Origin: VRUE01 sp035997045
GTDB taxonomy: Bacteria; Actinomycetota; Thermoleophilia; Solirubrobacterales; 70-9
Assembly: GCA_035997045.1 (NCBI GenBank)
Contig: DASYIY010000031.1
Location: 1 to 10,961, forward strand
DNA: 10,961 bases
Direction of reading: 5' to 3'
Both the position numbers and the translations under genes were made by a program. This document shows positions 1-7,397 of this stretch, one piece after another (within the stretch, counting starts at the first letter, position 1; every line of letters starts with the position of its first letter). The notes beneath the pieces were generated by a model. The model had not been told where the DNA came from and ran no database searches. It saw only the letters and a program-made list of their open reading frames with translations.

Positions 1-927
1 GATGTCGGTGCGGGTGACGTCCCACTTATTGAGCACCAGCAGCGTCGCGCAGCCAGCCCGCATTGCCAGATCGGCGACGCGCAGATCCTCGGCGGTGACC
101 CCGTCGGAGGCGTCGCAGACGACCAGGGCGACATCGGCACGCTCGACCGCCCGTTCGGAGCGAAGCTGCGCGTAGTAGTCGACGCTGCCGGCAACCTTGG
201 AGCGGCGGCGCAGGCCGGCCGTGTCGACGAGGACGACGCTGCGCCCGTCGACCTCGACCTCGGTGTCGATCGCGTCGCGCGTGGTGCCGGCGCGCTCGGA
301 GACGATCACGCGCTCGGAGCCGAGGAAGGCGTTGACCAGCGAGGACTTGCCGGCGTTGGGACGGCCGATCACGGCGACCCGGGTCGCGTCGTCGGGCTCG
401 CCGGGCTGGGCGCGGTCGCCGAGCAGCTCGACCACCCGGTCGAGCAGGTCGCCGCTGCCGAGGCCGTGGCTTGCCGAGACCGGCATCGGTTCGCCGAGCC
501 CAAGTTTGTTCAGCTCGGCGCTCATGTACTCGTCCTCGGGACGGTCGAGTTTGTTGGCGACGACGACGACCGGGACGTCGGCGCCGCGCAGCGTCTTTGC
601 CAGCTCGGCGTCGCCCGCCCGCACGCCCGCGCGGGCGTCGACGACCATCATCACCACGTCGGCCTCGCCGATCCCCAGCCGCGCCTGCTGCTGGACGTCG
701 CGGGCCAGCTCGGAATCGTCCTCGAGGTCGATGCCGCCGGTGTCGAGCAGGTCGAAGGCGACCCCGTTCCACTCGCAGCGCACCACCTTGCGGTCGCGGG
801 TCACCCCCGGCTCGGCGTGGGTGACCGCCTCGCGCCCGCCGGCGAGCCGGTTGACCAAGGTGCTCTTACCGACGTTGGGGAAACCGACGATGGCGACGGT
901 GGGCAGGCGCTCCAAAGTCTCAGGCAA
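1..927 (-). CDS. der: Ribosome-assembly GTPase Der (EngA), N-terminal 309 residues, runs off the window
   Basis: Der is the double-GTPase factor for 50S subunit maturation. Both G domains are visible. The first has G1 GFPNVGKS (about residues 15-22), G3 DTGG (62-65) and G4 NKLD (125-128). The second has G1 GRPNAGKS (188-195), G2 GTTRD (214-218), G3 DTAG (235-238) and G4 NKWD (300-303). The C-terminal KH-like domain lies beyond base 1, so the gene is partial by window edge, not broken. The start is uncertain: there is no ATG or GTG before the first G domain, and the choices are TTG at 927 (used here; overlaps the cmk stop) or TTG at 915 (four residues shorter). Neither has a strong Shine-Dalgarno. 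The cmk-der pair is conserved in actinobacteria, and the overlap suggests translational coupling. Identity is secure; only the start is in doubt. Confidence 0.95.
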   Translation of the reverse strand, partial: MPETLERLPTVAIVGFPNVGKSTLVNRLAGGREAVTHAEPGVTRDRKVVRCEWNGVAFDLLDTGGIDLEDDSELARDVQQQARLGIGEADVVMMVVDARAGVRAGDAELAKTLRGADVPVVVVANKLDRPEDEYMSAELNKLGLGEPMPVSASHGLGSGDLLDRVVELLGDRAQPGEPDDATRVAVIGRPNAGKSSLVNAFLGSERVIVSERAGTTRDAIDTEVEVDGRSVVLVDTAGLRRRSKVAGSVDYYAQLRSERAVERADVALVVCDASDGVTAEDLRVADLAMRAGCATLLVLNKWDVTRTDI

Positions 928-2005
928 TCCCGCGCTCGCGGGCAAGCTCCGCGATCTCGTCGGCCACGTCATCGATCGTGCGCCCTGTCGTATCGACGAC
1001 GACAGCGTCCTCGGCGATGCGCAGCGCGCCAAGCTCTCGGGTCGAATCCTGCTGATCCCTGAGCGCGAGGGCAGCGTGAACGTGAATCACGCCGGCCCCG
1101 GTCTCCAGCGAGCGCCGCCGAGCGCGCTCCTCGGGCGAGGCGGTCAAGTAGACCTTCAGCGGAGCGTTGGGGGCGACCACGGTGCCGGTATCCCGCCCCT
1201 CGGCAACGTAACCGGCGCCGGAGAACAGGTCCCGCTGTCGCTCGATCATCGCTTTCCTCACCTCCGGATACGCGGCGATATGGGGCGTCGCCCGGGTGAC
1301 GTCCTCGTCCCGGATCGCATCGCTGACGTCGCGATCGTCCAGCAGCACGCGCCCGTCGCGGAAGTCGATCTCGATCGTACGCGCGATCTCCTCGACCACC
1401 CGAGGATCGTCGGTATCGGCTTTTCGCTCGAGCAGGGCGAGGGTGACGCAGCGGTACATCGCGCCGGTATTCAGGTAGGTCAGCCCCAAGCGGCTGGCCA
1501 CCGCCCGCGAGATGGTCGACTTGCCGGCGCCGGCGGGTCCGTCGATCGCCACCACGTGAGGAACCCCGTGCTTCGCTCCCGGCGCGACCGCCTCCGTCGG
1601 CAGCCCACTGCGACCGACCGCGGCCCGCATATCGCGCACATGCTCGAGGCTGCCGACGCGAGCGCTGACCTGCCCGCTCTCGAGCAGGATCGGAACCGCC
1701 TCGCGCGCCACGGCCTCGTGGGTGAGGCCGCCGGACACGGCGACGTAGATGTCGACGGGGCCCATCGCGGTCATGCACTCGAGCCGTCGCGCCTCGCCGT
1801 CGACGACCCATTCCGCCTCCTCATCGGGAATTCCGAGGGCGTCGACGACGGTTCCGACCGCGGTCGGCTCGGTCATCACATCGAGATCGGCCGGAGAGAC
1901 GTCCCAGCCCTGCATCGCCAGCGCGCTCGACCCGATGACGACGAAATCGCAGTCGGCACGGACGAGGCGCGAGACGAGCCCGCGAAGGTCTAGCTCTCGG
2001 CTCAC
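920..2005 (-). CDS. cmk: Nucleotidyltransferase-fold domain fused to cytidylate kinase
   Basis: One open frame of 361 codons joins two modules. Residues 1-130 resemble MNT/AbiEii-type nucleotidyltransferases: FVVIGSSALA at 21-30, the DLD acidic pair at D40/D42, a third acidic residue in VDIYV (D85), and the family's C-terminal SLEHVRDMRAAVGR stretch (119-132), after which the usual RPKD tail is lost. Residues 151-361 are cytidylate kinase, which phosphorylates CMP/dCMP: Walker A GPAGAGKS (156-163), CMP-site NTGAMYR (179-185), EGRDTGTVVAP (269-279), LID arginines near 294-298 and RDQQDSTRE (316-324). The GTG at 2005 is the best start because the frame upstream runs antisense through the opposite gene. 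It has no clear Shine-Dalgarno. An unfused CMK could arise from ATG at 1630 or GTG at 1555/1552. The CMK call is firm; the fusion is what the frame shows; NTase activity is inference. Confidence 0.85.
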   Translation of the reverse strand: MSRELDLRGLVSRLVRADCDFVVIGSSALAMQGWDVSPADLDVMTEPTAVGTVVDALGIPDEEAEWVVDGEARRLECMTAMGPVDIYVAVSGGLTHEAVAREAVPILLESGQVSARVGSLEHVRDMRAAVGRSGLPTEAVAPGAKHGVPHVVAIDGPAGAGKSTISRAVASRLGLTYLNTGAMYRCVTLALLERKADTDDPRVVEEIARTIEIDFRDGRVLLDDRDVSDAIRDEDVTRATPHIAAYPEVRKAMIERQRDLFSGAGYVAEGRDTGTVVAPNAPLKVYLTASPEERARRRSLETGAGVIHVHAALALRDQQDSTRELGALRIAEDAVVVDTTGRTIDDVADEIAELARERGIA

Positions 2006-2038
2006 CGACGAATGAGCGGTCTGTAGTTTGGCTGCACT

Positions 2039-2629
2039 GTGACGGCAATCAATGATCGGGATGAGGCATTCGAGGCGGCTGGACCGCGCCTTCTGGTCCT
2101 CACTGGAGCCTCGCACACCGGGAAGACGAGCGTCGCACGGGAAGTCCTGCGGCTGGTGCCGGCTCCTGCCGCCTTTCTCAGCGTCGACGAAACCATTCAC
2201 ACCGCCCTCGTGCGTCCGCCCGGCGACCCGTGGGCGCAGATCCCCCTCGCCTACGAGCTGCTGCGGCTCCAGACCGAGGCACTGCTGGACCGCGGCTGGC
2301 TCGTCATCTTCGAGAGCACGTTCACCTACGTGCCGGCATCCGGCACACCGCAATTCCACGGCGATGAGCTGGAGCGGCTGATCGGGGCGGCAAAGGGCCG
2401 GAAAGCGCCCTGGACAGTGGTTCAGCTCAGAGCGAGCCCGGACGAGCTCGGATCGCGGGTCGCGGGAACAAACCGCTTGCCTCGCTCGGTCGTGGACCGA
2501 ACCGCCGAGCTGCACGGGGCCGCCGCGCTTCCGGAGACGACGCTTCGGCTCGATTCCGGCGCCGATTCACCGCAGGAGCTGGCGCGACGGATAGCGGCCG
2601 AGCTGAGTCGCCGCTCAGACCTCGCCTGA
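2039..2629 (+). CDS. P-loop kinase-like protein (AAA_33 / small-molecule phosphotransferase type)
   Basis: This 196-residue protein is the only plus-strand gene I accept. It has a Walker A GASHTGKTS (23-31), an acidic substrate-site motif LSVDE (47-51), a Walker-B-like strand LVIFESTF (88-95), a possible LID with arginines near 131-146 (RASPDELGSR...R), and a C-terminal SPQELARRIAAEL helix. This layout matches small P-loop kinases such as gluconokinase-like, chloramphenicol-phosphotransferase-like or zeta-like proteins; the substrate cannot be read from sequence. The GTG at 2039 is forced: an in-frame TAG lies 15 bases upstream and no other start precedes the P-loop. No Shine-Dalgarno is visible, so it may be leaderless. 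It is divergent from the NTase-cmk gene (33-base gap) and its 3' end overlaps the convergent Dcd-like gene by 15 bases. GC (38 of 60 in 2281-2340) is below that of the core genes. No toxin partner is evident. Confidence 0.75.
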   Translation: MTAINDRDEAFEAAGPRLLVLTGASHTGKTSVAREVLRLVPAPAAFLSVDETIHTALVRPPGDPWAQIPLAYELLRLQTEALLDRGWLVIFESTFTYVPASGTPQFHGDELERLIGAAKGRKAPWTVVQLRASPDELGSRVAGTNRLPRSVVDRTAELHGAAALPETTLRLDSGADSPQELARRIAAELSRRSDLA

Positions 2630-3592
2630 CCCATCGTTTCCCTCCGTATTGACCGCGCTCCAATGCGCTTCGACGATCCGGTAGACGGGACGCATCATCA
2701 GCACACAGGCGACGCCCACGACCGCGAGCAGTACGACTCCAACGGCGATCCCAGGCCAGGTCAATTCGGCCTGACCAGCAGCGTCGGCCGCATCGCCGAT
2801 CGAGCCACCGGCGATGGCGTCGATCAGGGCAGCGATAGCAACCGTAAAAAGCGTGATCGAAACCAAGAAGACACCGAAGACGAGTAGCTGCTCGGTCGAC
2901 CGGCGGGTTGAATCCAGAACTGCGCGCTGCTGGATGGCGTCCTTCTCGAGCCCCTCGACCTTCTCGGGCAGGTCCCCGGTCCGTGAAAAGAATGCCAATG
3001 GCGCCAGCGGATCGGTATCGCCCTGGCCAAAGAGTTCGTTCAGGAGATCGTCCGAATTGGGGGTCTCTACGCTTTCCCCATCTTTTGCGGTGAGCTCGCC
3101 ACCCAGGGTAAGAAACTGGATTCCAGCGATGCTGGTTTTTCCGGGAATAATCCTGAAAGGTTTGTCACCAATGTTCGCCAGCTGGAAGTGCAGCCGCTCG
3201 CCCGGGCGCTTGGGAACCCACCCACCTCCGGCGTCGAGAACCATCCCGTAGCCCGGATCCACCAGCAGACCGCCCTGCACGAGGATGCCCTCGCGAGCAA
3301 CGCTGAACTTCTGCGCAATGTTCCCAACCATGTCGGGGGGCATGCGGATCTTCTCCACTGTTGAGACAAAAGCCACCTCACCCTCCCTTAGAGAAAACGG
3401 AACCCTGCAGGCACTCGGGCCGTCTGGGTCGTCCGGCCAATAACGCCTGCCATCCGGCGCGATCAGGTAGTCGGGCGCGATGCGAAGATCGTAGGCCGCA
3501 CTGCGAATGCAGTCTTCGTCCCAGCTTCCGTCTTCGAATATTTCGCCAGCATCGAGCTTCCCCCGTATCACGCTCTTGGCAAGCACAGGCAT
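2615..3592 (-). CDS. Membrane-anchored dCTP deaminase/dUTPase-fold protein, probably not an active deaminase
   Basis: 325 residues. Residues about 5-170 align by eye with dCTP deaminase: SAAYDLRI (31-38), VGNIAQKFSVAREGILV (89-105; compare the VGW..GRSSLARLGL stretch of the E. coli enzyme), GGLLVDPGYG (107-116) and LHFQLANIGDKPFRIIPG (134-151). The E. coli catalytic Glu138 (in LEFYN) falls on Gln137, so deamination is doubtful; nucleotide binding is plausible. After a charged helical linker (207-235) come two hydrophobic segments, about 236-263 and 279-303, forming a helical hairpin that would leave the Dcd domain cytoplasmic. An ATG at 3592 sits 6 bases after a perfect AGGAGG; an in-frame TTG at 3607 is discarded because it lies upstream of that site. 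GC is much lower than in neighbours (30/60 in 2821-2880, 28/60 in 3121-3180), suggesting transfer. It lies 53 bases after aroA on the same strand. Function unknown. Confidence 0.85.
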   Translation of the reverse strand: MPVLAKSVIRGKLDAGEIFEDGSWDEDCIRSAAYDLRIAPDYLIAPDGRRYWPDDPDGPSACRVPFSLREGEVAFVSTVEKIRMPPDMVGNIAQKFSVAREGILVQGGLLVDPGYGMVLDAGGGWVPKRPGERLHFQLANIGDKPFRIIPGKTSIAGIQFLTLGGELTAKDGESVETPNSDDLLNELFGQGDTDPLAPLAFFSRTGDLPEKVEGLEKDAIQQRAVLDSTRRSTEQLLVFGVFLVSITLFTVAIAALIDAIAGGSIGDAADAAGQAELTWPGIAVGVVLLAVVGVACVLMMRPVYRIVEAHWSAVNTEGNDGSGEV

Positions 3593-3598
3593 AGCAAT

Positions 3599-3604
3599 CC
3601 TCCT
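3599..3604 (-). promoter_or_regulatory. Shine-Dalgarno of the Dcd-like gene
   Basis: AGGAGG, six bases upstream of ATG 3592. It fixes that start over the upstream in-frame TTG at 3607. It is the strongest ribosome-binding site in the window and suggests the gene is translated independently of aroA. Confidence 0.8.
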
Positions 3605-3645
3605 CAACTACTCAAGGTTCCAAAACCGGATTGCGATCATTATCC

Positions 3646-4938
3646 CTATCGCAGCGAGGCGAGATCGATCTCGAAGCCCGGATAGCTGATCGCGGCAGCG
3701 TCCATGCCTTCGACCTCGACCCCCTCGCTCGAGGCGAGCCCGGCGATCGCGCCGAGCATCGCGATCCGGTGGTCGCCGTGGGAGTCGATCGTGCCGCCGC
3801 CCAAGCCTCCCGTGCCCTCGACCCGGATCCCGTCCTCGCGCGGTTCCACGCTCGCGCCGAGGGCGCCCAGCGCCTCGCAGGTGGTGGCGACCCGGTCGGA
3901 CTCCTTGCGGCGCAGCTCGGCGGCATCGCGGATCGTCGTCTCGCCCGCGGCGAAACAGGCCGCCAGCGCGACCAGGGGCAGCTCGTCGATCGCCAGCGGG
4001 ATCTCGGTTCCGCCGACCTCGGTTCCGCGCAGGGCCGATGCGCGGACGCGGATGGTGCCGGTCGGCTCGCCGCCACGCTCGCCCACCGACTCGACCTCGA
4101 TCTCGGCGCCCATCCGCTCGAGGATGCCGAGCAGGCCGGTCCGGGTCGGGTTCGTGCCGACCCTCTCGAGGACGATCTCGCTGCCGGGCACGAGCAGGGC
4201 CGCAACGATGAAGAAGGCGGCCGAGGAGAAGTCGCTGGGCACGGCGAACTCGCCCAGTTGCAGCCGCTTTGGCGGCCGCAGGGCGATGCCACCGCGCAGC
4301 CAGGCGACGTCGGCCCCCGCCGCGGAGAGCATCCGCTCGGTGTGGTCGCGGCTGCGCGCCGGCTCCCTGACCCAGGTCGGGCCCGCGGCCAGCAGGCCGG
4401 CGAAGAGCAGGCACGACTTGACCTGGGCGCTTGCCACCGGCAACTCGTGCTCGATGCCCTTCAGCTCGGCGCCCTCGACTTGAAGCGGCGGCAGGCGGTC
4501 CTCGCGGCAGCTCAGCCTGGCGCCCATCGCGCGCAGTGGCACGGCAATGCGGTCGACCGGCCGGCGACGGATCGAGTCATCGCCGTCGAGGGTCCAGTCC
4601 CCGCCGGGTTGCCCCGCCAGCCAGCCGGGCAGCAGGCGCAGCAGGGTGCCGGCGTTGCCGGCGTCGATCGCCGCCGGTTTGGCGCCGCGCAGGCCGACGC
4701 CGCGGACCGCGATCACCGGGTCGATCTCGGTTGCGCTAACGCCCTCGACCTCGGCGCCGAGCACCTCCGCCGCGGCCAGGGTCGAGCGGGTGTCGGCCGC
4801 ATCGAGGTAGCCCTCGATCGTCGTTTCGCCCTCCCCCATCGCCGCGATCAGGGCGGCGCGGTGGGAGATCGACTTGTCGGCCGGCGGGCGCAGGGTGCCG
4901 CGCAGCGGACCGGTCGGGTCGAAGTGGGTCGCCGCCAT
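3646..4938 (-). CDS. aroA: 3-phosphoshikimate 1-carboxyvinyltransferase (EPSP synthase)
   Basis: EPSP synthase condenses shikimate 3-phosphate with phosphoenolpyruvate, the penultimate step to chorismate. The 430-residue length is normal. Landmarks: DKSISHRA (21-28), the PEP-site loop GNAGT (94-98), RRRPVDR (124-130), SAQVKS (170-175), the catalytic Asp in IDELP (D318), RRKESDR (343-349) and SHGDHRIAM (386-394). The VASAQVKSCLLFAGL stretch resembles the class II/Bacillus-like form more than the E. coli one. The loop keeps Gly97 where the glyphosate-tolerant CP4 enzyme has Ala. ATG 4938 overlaps the tyrA stop by one base (TGATG), arguing for coupled translation in an aroF-tyrA-aroA operon. In many bacteria cmk follows aroA directly; here the accessory segment intervenes. 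Confidence 0.97.
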   Translation of the reverse strand: MAATHFDPTGPLRGTLRPPADKSISHRAALIAAMGEGETTIEGYLDAADTRSTLAAAEVLGAEVEGVSATEIDPVIAVRGVGLRGAKPAAIDAGNAGTLLRLLPGWLAGQPGGDWTLDGDDSIRRRPVDRIAVPLRAMGARLSCREDRLPPLQVEGAELKGIEHELPVASAQVKSCLLFAGLLAAGPTWVREPARSRDHTERMLSAAGADVAWLRGGIALRPPKRLQLGEFAVPSDFSSAAFFIVAALLVPGSEIVLERVGTNPTRTGLLGILERMGAEIEVESVGERGGEPTGTIRVRASALRGTEVGGTEIPLAIDELPLVALAACFAAGETTIRDAAELRRKESDRVATTCEALGALGASVEPREDGIRVEGTGGLGGGTIDSHGDHRIAMLGAIAGLASSEGVEVEGMDAAAISYPGFEIDLASLR

Positions 4939-6025
4939 CACTCGCCGTCGGCGACGGCGCTGACCGTGTGGCCCAGCTCGCGCACGAGGGCCATCGCCCG
5001 GGCCGCCTGATCGTCGCCGGAGACCCAGAGCGAGACGGCGCCGGCGCTCATGTCGGGAGTCGGGTAGAGGGCCATGTCCTCGATGTTGACCCCGGCCGCG
5101 CCGAGGGCGAGGGCGAGCTCGGCGATCGTCCCGGGCCGGTTGGCGACGACGACGCGCAGCTCGCGCAGCGGGCCGCCGCCGAGCTCGGCCTCGAGCAGGC
5201 GGCGGCGATCCGCGGCGGCGGCGGCGTGCCACTCGGCGACGGCGTCGCGCTCGCCCGTGCGAATCAGCGCGGCGGCGGCGCGCAGGCGGTCCGCAACCGC
5301 ATCGACCGCCTCCGCCACCGCCTCGCTGTTGCTGGCAAAGATGTCGCCCCAGATCGCCGGGTTGGCGCCGGCGACGCGGGTCGTGTCGCGGAAGCTCGGC
5401 CCGACCTCCGGCATCCGCTCGGAGTCGCGGGTCAGCTCCTCCGCCGCCTGGCCGACGAGGACGTTGGCGACGACGTGCGGCAGGTGGCTGATCGTCGCCA
5501 TCAGGCGGTCGTGGGCCTCGGGGTCGATCGCCTGCACGCGCGCGCCGAGCCCGGCGACGGTGCGCTGCAGGCGGTCGTAGAGGAGGCCGCTGGAGCGCTC
5601 GGATTTCGGCGTCAGGTACCAGCGGGCGCCATCGAAGAGGTCCTCGCGAGCGTTCTCCACCCCCGAAGTCTCGGCCCCCGCCAGCGGGTGGCCGCCGATG
5701 AAGCGCTCGTCGGCGCCGAGCGCGGCGACGATGTCGCGCTTGGTCGAGCCAACGTCGGTGACGACGGTATTGGCGTCGCAAGCGCCGAGCGCGGCGGCGG
5801 TCAGCTCGGCCAGGCCGGCGACCGGCGCGGCGCAGAAGACCACCTCGGCGCCCTCGCAGGCCTCGGCCGGCGTGCCGGCGCCGCTGTCGATCGCCCCCGC
5901 CTCAACCGCCCTGGCGCGCGTCTCCGGGTCCGGGTCGTAGCCGATTACTTCGGCCCCGAGGCGGCTCCGGGCGGCGAGCCCGATCGAGCCGCCGATCAGG
6001 CCGACGCCGAGAACCGCGACCCGCA

Positions 6026-6026
<1 letters not shown>
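4938..6026 (-). CDS. tyrA: Prephenate dehydrogenase with C-terminal ACT domain
   Basis: Oxidatively decarboxylates prephenate to 4-hydroxyphenylpyruvate for tyrosine synthesis. 362 residues. An N-terminal Rossmann motif GVGLIG (7-12) is followed by an acidic residue ending beta-2 (D31 in VIGYDPD), which favours NAD over NADP. The TyrA signature GGHPLAGAE (111-119) contains the substrate-site His113, and the helical dimerisation domain includes HLPHVVANVL (181-190). Residues about 288-360 form an ACT domain (LRVVVANRPGTIAELA-type start), a likely site of allosteric control by tyrosine or another aromatic amino acid. ATG 6026 overlaps the aroF stop by one base (TGATG) and the stop likewise overlaps the aroA start. 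A much longer open frame extends upstream, but that part is an antisense-like shadow in aroF's other frame; the Rossmann motif fixes the start. Confidence 0.96.
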
Positions 6027-7099
<1,073 letters not shown>

Positions 7100-7147
7100 C
7101 ATTTTGCCTTCACCGTCCTCCACGTTCACAAGCCTACTTCCGGTTTC

Positions 7148-7175
7148 CTCGTCGCAGCGTGCGCAGCGAAACGAG
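7148..7175 (-). promoter_or_regulatory. Second stem-loop of the aroF leader
   Basis: CTCGT (7175-7171) pairs with ACGAG (7152-7148), with an inner CGC/GCG extension across a two-base bulge. The overlapping alternative TCGTC (7179-7175) with GACGA (7153-7149) competes with a pairing of the leader's Trp-Arg-Phe codons, GGCGATT (7253-7247), with AATCGTC (7181-7175; one G-U). Such mutually exclusive pairings are expected in an attenuator. No T-run follows. Confidence 0.35.
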
Positions 7176-7187
7176 ACGATTCGGTCC

Positions 7188-7240
7188 GACGCCCGGCCAG
7201 TTGCTTATGGGGTGCGGCAAGAGCCGCGAGGCCGGACGCC
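7188..7240 (-). promoter_or_regulatory. Main stem-loop of the putative aroF attenuator
   Basis: On the minus strand GGCGTCCGGCC (7240-7230) can pair over 11 positions with GGCCGGGCGTC (7198-7188), including two G-U pairs. Inside the loop GCGGC-TCTT-GCCGC (7227-7214) forms a second perfect five-pair hairpin. The 5' arm begins on the last base of the leader stop codon, so a ribosome at that stop would cover it, while one stalled at the first aromatic codons would leave it free. No T-run follows, so whether this arm set is terminator or anti-terminator is not clear. Confidence 0.55.
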
Positions 7241-7332
7241 TAGCTAAATCGCCAGAAATAGGAGAAGCGGACAGGAAGGAGCGCGGCGCCTGCGGCGCGG
7301 GTGGCACTCGTCTTGTCAGTGGATCGCTTCAC
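7240..7332 (-). CDS. Aromatic leader peptide of the aroF-tyrA-aroA operon (30 aa)
   Basis: A short ORF lies between hisC and aroF on their strand. GTG at 7332 follows AGGGAAG and the stop is TAG at 7242-7240. It encodes 30 residues ending R-F-S-Y-F-W-R-F-S. Residues 23-29 hold Phe23, Tyr25, Phe26, Trp27 and Phe29, so all three aromatic amino acids occur in seven codons immediately before the stop, with none earlier. The last base of the stop is the first base of a strong stem-loop (7188-7240). This is the classical layout of a ribosome-mediated attenuator, and DAHP synthase is the enzyme common to all three products. A similar leader (aroR) has been described before aroF in Corynebacterium glutamicum, to my recollection. 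The peptide is read directly; its role is inferred. The frame is also open upstream of the GTG, with no better start. Confidence 0.75.
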   Translation of the reverse strand: MKRSTDKTSATRAAGAALLPVRFSYFWRFS

Positions 7333-7364
7333 CTTCCCTGACTTTTTAGCAGGTGCGGCTGGAC

Positions 7365-7397
7365 GAGTCCACCCGGAAATCCCGCCGGTGAGGACTC
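7365..7397 (-). terminator. Stem-loop directly after hisC, possible weak terminator
   Basis: Starting one base after the hisC stop, GAGTC (7397-7393) and CACC can pair with GGTG and GACTC (ending 7365), nine pairs with a two-base bulge. No T-run follows, so it may be a GC-rich intrinsic terminator, a 3'-end-stabilising hairpin or chance. If it terminates, aroF-tyrA-aroA would need its own promoter. A poor candidate lies just downstream (TGGACT, 17 bases, TAAAAA, about 10 bases before the leader GTG). Confidence 0.3.

Noticed and set aside
197..1993. A 598-codon plus-strand open frame over der and cmk
   Set aside because: It is antisense to two genes with full sets of family motifs. Low-complexity Arg/Ser/Pro-rich translation is typical of shadow frames in high-GC DNA.
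2006..2515. Extension of the NTase-cmk frame up to 2515
   Set aside because: It would run antisense through most of the P-loop kinase gene and adds no recognisable sequence; the NTase fold starts naturally after GTG 2005.
3593..3607. TTG 3607 as start of the Dcd-like gene
   Set aside because: The codons it would add contain the AGGAGG that serves ATG 3592.
7159..7341. A 60-codon plus-strand ORF in the hisC-aroF gap
   Set aside because: Opposite to the leader peptide and its stem-loops, no family resemblance, no convincing ribosome-binding site. The minus-strand leader ORF explains the region better.
7130..7397. A tRNA or known riboswitch (e.g. T-box) in the hisC-aroF gap
   Set aside because: I found no cloverleaf, no T-box sequence and no specifier loop. 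The hairpins fit an attenuator following the leader ORF.
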